A stretch of 64,000 nt of DNA. It comes from Deltaproteobacteria bacterium (GTDB lineage Bacteria; Desulfobacterota; Binatia; Binatales; Binataceae). Position numbers and translations under genes: made by a program. Under the pieces are notes generated by a model. The model searched no databases, was not told the DNA's origin, and worked only from the letters and a program-made list of their open reading frames with translations. Positions 59,142-64,000 of this stretch are shown here, in pieces; positions within the stretch are counted from its first letter, which is position 1, and every line of letters starts with the position of its first letter. The stretch is from assembly GCA_021817345.1 (NCBI GenBank), contig JAKAVC010000138.1, positions 1-64,000 on the forward strand, read 5' to 3'.

Positions 59142-60565
59142 ACGCCCTCACCGCGCAGGAGCACCGGCAGCGTGCGCATCAGGATTCTCAGGTCCGCGCC
59201 GAGCGACCAGTTGTTGAGATACTGCACGTCGAGCCGGACCATCTCGTCGAACGACAGGCGGTTGCGCCCGCTCACCTGCCAGAGCCCGGTGATTCCCGGT
59301 ATCGCGTCGAGGCGGCGGCGATGCCACGGCTGGTAAAGCTCGATCTCGTAGGGAAGCGCGGGGCGCGGACCTATCAGGCTCATCTCGCCGCGAATCACGT
59401 TGAGTAATTGAGGAAGCTCGTCGATACTGAAGCGGCGCAGAATTCTGCCGACCGGCGTGATTCGATTATCGTTGCCGAGCTTGAAGAGCGGGCTCTCCGC
59501 TTGCGACGCCGCGGCACCGTTACGGATCCATCGGCGAACGTAGTCGCGATGCGCCGCGTCGTCCGCCGAGGCGCGCATCGTGCGCAACTTCAGCATCGCA
59601 AACGGGCGCCCGCGCGCGCCGATCCGGATCTGGCGAAACAGGATCGGCCGCCCGTCGAAAATCCGTATCGCGAGCGCGCCCAAAAGCAGCACCGGCGCGC
59701 TCAAGGCGAGCAGGACGCTGGCGGCGAGAAGATCGAAGGCGCGCTTTATGGCGAAGTTGAGTCCGCCGATATTCGAACCGCGCACGCTTATCAGCGGGAT
59801 GACTCCGAGCATGTCGAAGCGCAGCCCGTTCGGCGCATGGTTCGAGACCCACGGGACCAGCCACCATCGGACGTCATGCCGCTCGCACAGCGCGACGACT
59901 TCCTGCTCTCGTTCGCGCGGCGAGTCGGGCATGGCGACGGCGGCTTCCAAGCCCGGGAACAGGCGTGCGATCTCGCCAAGCTTCTCGACAGGTCCGAGCA
60001 CCGGGTAGCCGCGGTACTGGCATCCCGGAGGGCCGTCGTCCAGGAAGCCGACGATCTCGTAAGGCGTCAACTGATCGAGAATACTGTCGCAGAGATATCG
60101 TCCGACCCGGTTGAATCCGATCAACAGGAGCGGAACCGCGTTTTCCGGGCTGGCGTAAAACCTCCGGATGCTCCATCGGGCGACGGCGCGTACCGCGACC
60201 ACGGCCGGCGTCGCCAGCGCGTAAGCAACCACCATGGTCAGGCGCGACACGTCGAGATGCGCGAGGAAGCCCGCAAGAACCGTCAGCAGCGCGGCGATGG
60301 TCGAGCCGCGCACGATCGCTTCGAATTCCTTCAGCCCGCCGTTGCGCATCCGGTAAAGCTCGCAGGCGCGGAAGACGGCAAGCCACATCGCGGCCAGCAG
60401 GAGCGCGCTCAGGATGAGGAGGTCCGGGCTGGTCCTGAGCAGCCGCACTTCCATCGCGCCTCCCGGATCGTGCAGCATCAGCGCCGCACTAAAGGCGATG
60501 AACAACGCCGCGACATCGGCGGCGGCAAACACCGCCTTCTGCTTCTGAAGCTCGCCGGCGAACAT
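59138..60565 (-). CDS. Exopolysaccharide polyprenyl-glycosylphosphotransferase (initiating sugar transferase)
   Basis: N-terminal TMs plus CoA-binding-like domain; KRAFDLLAASVLLALSAPVLLLGALAIRIFDGRPILFRQIRIGARGRPFAMLKLRTM; GRILRRFSIDELPQLLNVIRGEMSLIGPRPALPYE. Confidence 0.95.
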   Translation of the reverse strand: MFAGELQKQKAVFAAADVAALFIAFSAALMLHDPGGAMEVRLLRTSPDLLILSALLLAAMWLAVFRACELYRMRNGGLKEFEAIVRGSTIAALLTVLAGFLAHLDVSRLTMVVAYALATPAVVAVRAVARWSIRRFYASPENAVPLLLIGFNRVGRYLCDSILDQLTPYEIVGFLDDGPPGCQYRGYPVLGPVEKLGEIARLFPGLEAAVAMPDSPREREQEVVALCERHDVRWWLVPWVSNHAPNGLRFDMLGVIPLISVRGSNIGGLNFAIKRAFDLLAASVLLALSAPVLLLGALAIRIFDGRPILFRQIRIGARGRPFAMLKLRTMRASADDAAHRDYVRRWIRNGAAASQAESPLFKLGNDNRITPVGRILRRFSIDELPQLLNVIRGEMSLIGPRPALPYEIELYQPWHRRRLDAIPGITGLWQVSGRNRLSFDEMVRLDVQYLNNWSLGADLRILMRTLPVLLRGEGV

Positions 60566-60572
60566 TTGCGAT

Positions 60573-61784
60573 CTACCTTCTCCTGGGGGGGAGGGGAGAC
60601 GAGGTCGCCATTTGCCTAAGTCCGCCGGCGAGCAACTCTCTGTATCCTCCAAGCGCATCGCGCACCACCTGGGCGACGCGCCCGACTTCCGTGTCAGTAA
60701 GATGGGGATGCATCGGGAGCGACAGGACCGTGTCCGCCATCGTCTCCGAGACCGGAAAGTCGCCGGGCGAATGGCGAAGCTCCCGGCACGCGGGCTGGAG
60801 ATGGAGCGGAACCGGATAATGAATGCCGCACTGAATTTCGTTGCGGACGAGCGCCTCGCGGAGCAGATCCCGGGCGGGCGTGCGAACAACGAACAAGTGG
60901 TTGGCGGAAACCATGCCCTCGGGCTCGGCCGACAGGCTCAGGCATGTCGAGCCGAGCAGCTTTCGATAAAGCCGCGCGACCTTGCGCCGGCGCTCGTTCC
61001 ACTCGCCGAGCCGCCTGAGCTTCGCACGCAGGACCGCGGCCTGTATCGCGTCGAGCCGCGCGTTGTAACCGAACTCCCGATGCGCGTAATGGGAGATACG
61101 GCCGTGGTCGCGCAGCAGTCTTACCCGCTCGGCCAATTGGTCGTCGTTGGTGACCACCGCGCCCGCTTCCCCCCACGCGCCCAGGTTCTTGCCCGGGTAA
61201 AAGCTGAAGCATCCGGCAAGCCCCTGCGTACCGGCCATCACGGTCTCGCCGCTCGGGCCGCGCCAGCTCGCGCCATGCGCCTGGCATGCGTCCTCGATCA
61301 CCTTGAGCCCGAACTCCCGCGCAATCGCCCCGATCTCGTTCATCGCCGCGGGAAGCCCGTACAGATGAACCGGAACAATCGCGCGCGGGAGCCGCGCGGT
61401 TCCGTTGGCGCGGCGCTCGAGATAGCGCCGCAATCCGCGCGGGCTCAGGTTTCCGGTCTCCGGATCGACGTCAACGAACACCGGCCGCGCGCCGCTCTGC
61501 TGGATCGCTGCGGCGGTCGCGATAAAGGTCATCGGGGTGGTGATGACCTGATCGCCGGGACCGAGGCCCGCGGCCATCAGCGCAAGCCTGAGCGCGTCGG
61601 TGCCGCTTCCCACCCCAATCGCATGCCGGACGCCGAGGAAATCGGCGAATTCGCGCTCGAAAGCCTCTACCGCTGCGCCGCCAACGTAGGCGCACTGGCT
61701 ATGGATCTGAGCGAGTTCCCGCTCGATATCGTCCCTGACTTCGGCGTTTTGAGCCGCCAGATCGACAAATTTAATCGGCCGCAT
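60573..61784 (-). CDS. DegT/DnrJ/EryC1/StrS aminotransferase (WbpE/WlbC-like)
   Basis: IKFVDLAAQNAEVRDDIERELAQIHSQCAYVGGAAVEAFEREFADFLGVRHAIGVGSGTDALRLALMAAGLGPGDQVITTPMTFIATAAAI; CFSFYPGKNLGAWGEAGAVVTND. Confidence 0.93.
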   Translation of the reverse strand: MRPIKFVDLAAQNAEVRDDIERELAQIHSQCAYVGGAAVEAFEREFADFLGVRHAIGVGSGTDALRLALMAAGLGPGDQVITTPMTFIATAAAIQQSGARPVFVDVDPETGNLSPRGLRRYLERRANGTARLPRAIVPVHLYGLPAAMNEIGAIAREFGLKVIEDACQAHGASWRGPSGETVMAGTQGLAGCFSFYPGKNLGAWGEAGAVVTNDDQLAERVRLLRDHGRISHYAHREFGYNARLDAIQAAVLRAKLRRLGEWNERRRKVARLYRKLLGSTCLSLSAEPEGMVSANHLFVVRTPARDLLREALVRNEIQCGIHYPVPLHLQPACRELRHSPGDFPVSETMADTVLSLPMHPHLTDTEVGRVAQVVRDALGGYRELLAGGLRQMATSSPLPPRRR

Positions 61785-62319
61785 CCAAACCTCCACGTGG
61801 TGAAAACCCGGAACCCGGGTCGGCATGTTCGATTAGGCGCCTAAGGCGTGCGGGATGGCCGGCGACGAGCGCGCGAGGCGCCACGTCGCGCGTGACGAGC
61901 GCGCCCGCGCCGACTATCGCGTCCGCACCGATCGTCACTCCGCACATGATGATTGCGCCGCTTCCTATCGAGGCGCGCCGGCCCACGATGGTTCTTTCCA
62001 TCCGCCAGTCGCCGTCGCCTTTTGCGGAGCCGTCGGGATTGGTCGCGCGCGGATATCGGTCGTTGATGAACACAACGCCGTGTCCGATGAAAACTTCGTC
62101 CTCGACGATCACGCCCTCGCAGATGAAGCTGTGGCTCGAGATTTTGCATCGTTGCCCGATTGAGGCGCCGCGCTGGATCTCGACGAAGGCTCCGATGCGC
62201 GTTTGGGCGCCGACCTCGCAGCCGTAAAGATTGACGAATGGGGCGAGCCGGACGTGCGGGCCTAGCCGCACGTCGTCCGCCACGCACGCGTACTTCGGGA
62301 TTTCGACTTCGTTCCTCAT
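61771..62319 (-). CDS. Left-handed beta-helix sugar N-acetyltransferase (WbpD/WlbB-like)
   Basis: KISSHSFICEGVIVEDEVFIGHGVVFINDRYPRATNPDGSAKGDGDWRMERTIVGRRASIGSGAIIMCGVTIGADAIVGAGALVTRDV. Confidence 0.9.
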   Translation of the reverse strand: MRNEVEIPKYACVADDVRLGPHVRLAPFVNLYGCEVGAQTRIGAFVEIQRGASIGQRCKISSHSFICEGVIVEDEVFIGHGVVFINDRYPRATNPDGSAKGDGDWRMERTIVGRRASIGSGAIIMCGVTIGADAIVGAGALVTRDVAPRALVAGHPARLRRLIEHADPGSGFSPRGGLDAAD

Positions 62320-63413
62320 CGCAAGGACACCCGGGGAACTTCGACCTGCGTCAGCCGCCCGCCTTCGCGCAGAGACGCACTGGCCGCGTGAAGCACGCTC
62401 ACCACGCGCAGGCCGGAAAGGCCGTCGGTGCGGGGAATCGCGCCGGTCTTGATGCAATCGACAAAATGTTCGCACTCCAGGCGCAGCGGCTCGGTCTCCT
62501 CGATACGCGGGATCTGGATATCGCCGTATCGGTACGAGTACTGGAAATCGCCGAAGGTGTCGTAATAGCGCTGGACGTCAACGCGCTTGTCGTAAATGCG
62601 GATTTTTTCCTGCGGCGCGGTGTCGTCGTACACCAGCATCTTGCGCGAGCCAACCACGGTGGTTCGCCGGATCTTGTTGGGATCGAGCCAGCTCACGTGA
62701 ATGAACGCGATCACGCCGCGGGGAAAATGCAGCGTGAGCAGCGCGACATCCTCGATTCCGCGCCGGTAATGGCTCTCGCCGTGACAACTGACCCGCTCGG
62801 GCATCTGCCCGAGCGCCATCAGGATGATCGAAATATCGTGAACCGCGAGATCCCAGGCGACGTTTACGTCGTGCTGAAGAAGGCCGAGGTTGGCGCGCGT
62901 CGAACTGGCGTAAAAGATCTCGCCGAGCTCGCCGGATGCGATAATGTCGCGCAGTTTCAAAACGGGCGCGCTGTACTCGAACGTGTGGCCGACCATCAGG
63001 ACGCGCTCACGCTCGCGGGCGAGCGCCACCAGTTCGGCGGCCTCCGCGGGAGAGGTGGCGAGCGGCTTTTCGACCAGTACCGACTTGTCCGCCTCAAGCG
63101 CGCGGCGCGCCATTTCGTAATGAGTCCCGACCGGGGTCGCGATAATCACGCCCTCGACCTCAGGATCAGCGAGGACCCGGTCGAAGTGCGAGGTAACCCC
63201 AGTGTTCGGGTAAAGATGCGCGATACGGTCGCGGCGCTCGGCGTCGAGGTCGCACGCAACGACTCGCTCTGCGCATCCGATCTGGTGAAGATTCCTCACC
63301 CAGTTCGGGCCCCAGTATCCGAGACCCACGACCGCGATTGCGCCAAGCCGCGCGCGCTCGGCCGTGCGTCCGTTCGCGGCAGGGTTGTTAAACGTCTCAG
63401 CAATTATTTCCAT
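62316..63413 (-). CDS. Gfo/Idh/MocA oxidoreductase (WbpB/WlbA-like)
   Basis: IAVVGLGYWGPNWVRNLHQIG; VEGVIIATPVGTHYEMARRALEADKSVLVEKPLATSPAEA; NVAWDLAVHDISIILMALGQMP. Confidence 0.92.
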   Translation of the reverse strand: MEIIAETFNNPAANGRTAERARLGAIAVVGLGYWGPNWVRNLHQIGCAERVVACDLDAERRDRIAHLYPNTGVTSHFDRVLADPEVEGVIIATPVGTHYEMARRALEADKSVLVEKPLATSPAEAAELVALARERERVLMVGHTFEYSAPVLKLRDIIASGELGEIFYASSTRANLGLLQHDVNVAWDLAVHDISIILMALGQMPERVSCHGESHYRRGIEDVALLTLHFPRGVIAFIHVSWLDPNKIRRTTVVGSRKMLVYDDTAPQEKIRIYDKRVDVQRYYDTFGDFQYSYRYGDIQIPRIEETEPLRLECEHFVDCIKTGAIPRTDGLSGLRVVSVLHAASASLREGGRLTQVEVPRVSLR

Positions 63414-63425
63414 TCAACACCTCGT

Positions 63426-63989
63426 TCATCCCAGAAATCGTTTGAGCGCGCCCCTGGCAGGCTCGGATGCTCCGTTGAGGATCACGCCCGCCACCGAGCG
63501 ATTCGCCGCGCGCAGCGCCGCAGTCGTGGTGGCAAGATCGCGCCGCTCGGTGTGTCCGTAACGGACGACCACGAGGATCGGGTCCATCGGGCGGGCAAGC
63601 GGGAGCATCCGCGCGTCCAGCCTGCTCACGCCGAGATCGATGACCGCGGCGCGGTATGAATTCAGAAGCCCGTCGATCTGCTGCATCGTCTTGTCGCGGG
63701 CGGCGTCGTCGGACACGGGGCAACAGCTCGCAAGTTCGAGTCCCGGCCATCCGGTCGAGCGGACCTGAAGCATGCCATCGAGGATGAGTTCCGCGACCGC
63801 CTGGCGCCCGGGCGCGAACATGCGATGGAGCACCGGATGCCTGAGATGCGCGTCCACCAGCATCGTGCGCAGCTTCAGGCGCTGGCTCAGATCGATCGCA
63901 AACGCGGCGGCCACGGCGGAAGCGCCGTCCTGCGGACGGCATCCGGTGACGAAAAGCCTGACAGAGCTCTCGACCGCCGCCACCGGCAC
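63426..63989 (-). CDS. CpsD/CapB-like ATPase (BY-kinase family) with degenerate Walker A; may continue beyond window
   Basis: VRLFVTGCRPQDGASAVAAAFAIDLSQRLKLRTMLVDAHLRHPVLHRMF; YRAAVIDLGVSRLDARMLPLARPMDPILVVVRYGHTERRDLATTTAALRAANRSVAGVILNG. Confidence 0.7.
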   Translation of the reverse strand: MPVAAVESSVRLFVTGCRPQDGASAVAAAFAIDLSQRLKLRTMLVDAHLRHPVLHRMFAPGRQAVAELILDGMLQVRSTGWPGLELASCCPVSDDAARDKTMQQIDGLLNSYRAAVIDLGVSRLDARMLPLARPMDPILVVVRYGHTERRDLATTTAALRAANRSVAGVILNGASEPARGALKRFLG

Positions 63990-64000
63990 CAGCCGTTCAC

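Noticed and set aside
62238-63659. 473-aa ORF antisense to the Gfo/Idh/MocA gene
   Set aside because: Shadow ORF without recognisable family features.

Overview
GC-rich bacterial chromosomal window with dense gene packing. I found no rRNA, tRNA, CRISPR array or intact transposase by eye. The left two thirds is mostly housekeeping and metabolic genes: an edge-truncated XerC/D-like recombinase, glmU and glmS, two tandem DUF1329 proteins, macA/macB-type export genes, a CoA-transferase, rpoD, a family B DNA polymerase, a PMA-type P-ATPase, a Fur/PerR regulator with katG, arsM/arsR, a fused ETF, a BtuFCD-like ABC transporter, two MFS transporters, an acyl-CoA dehydrogenase, a porin, and an NtrC-type two-component operon. 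The right end (about 50.6-64.0 kb, all minus strand) is an exopolysaccharide/O-antigen-type locus. Most notable observations: (1) the glmU-glmS intergenic region carries what reads as a full glmS ribozyme; (2) an O-antigen-ligase-like membrane protein continues in frame into a secreted lytic-transglycosylase-like domain; (3) a MITE-like element sits between the PerR-like gene and katG; (4) EtfB and EtfA are one ORF; (5) the EPS locus contains a FemAB-like ORF with its middle missing in frame, a C-terminally short NDP-sugar dehydrogenase and a tyrosine-kinase-like ATPase with a degenerate P-loop. Gene content suggests an uncultured, deltaproteobacteria-like or Binatota-like lineage; this is a weak inference. 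All calls come from reading sequence and translations; no database search was run.
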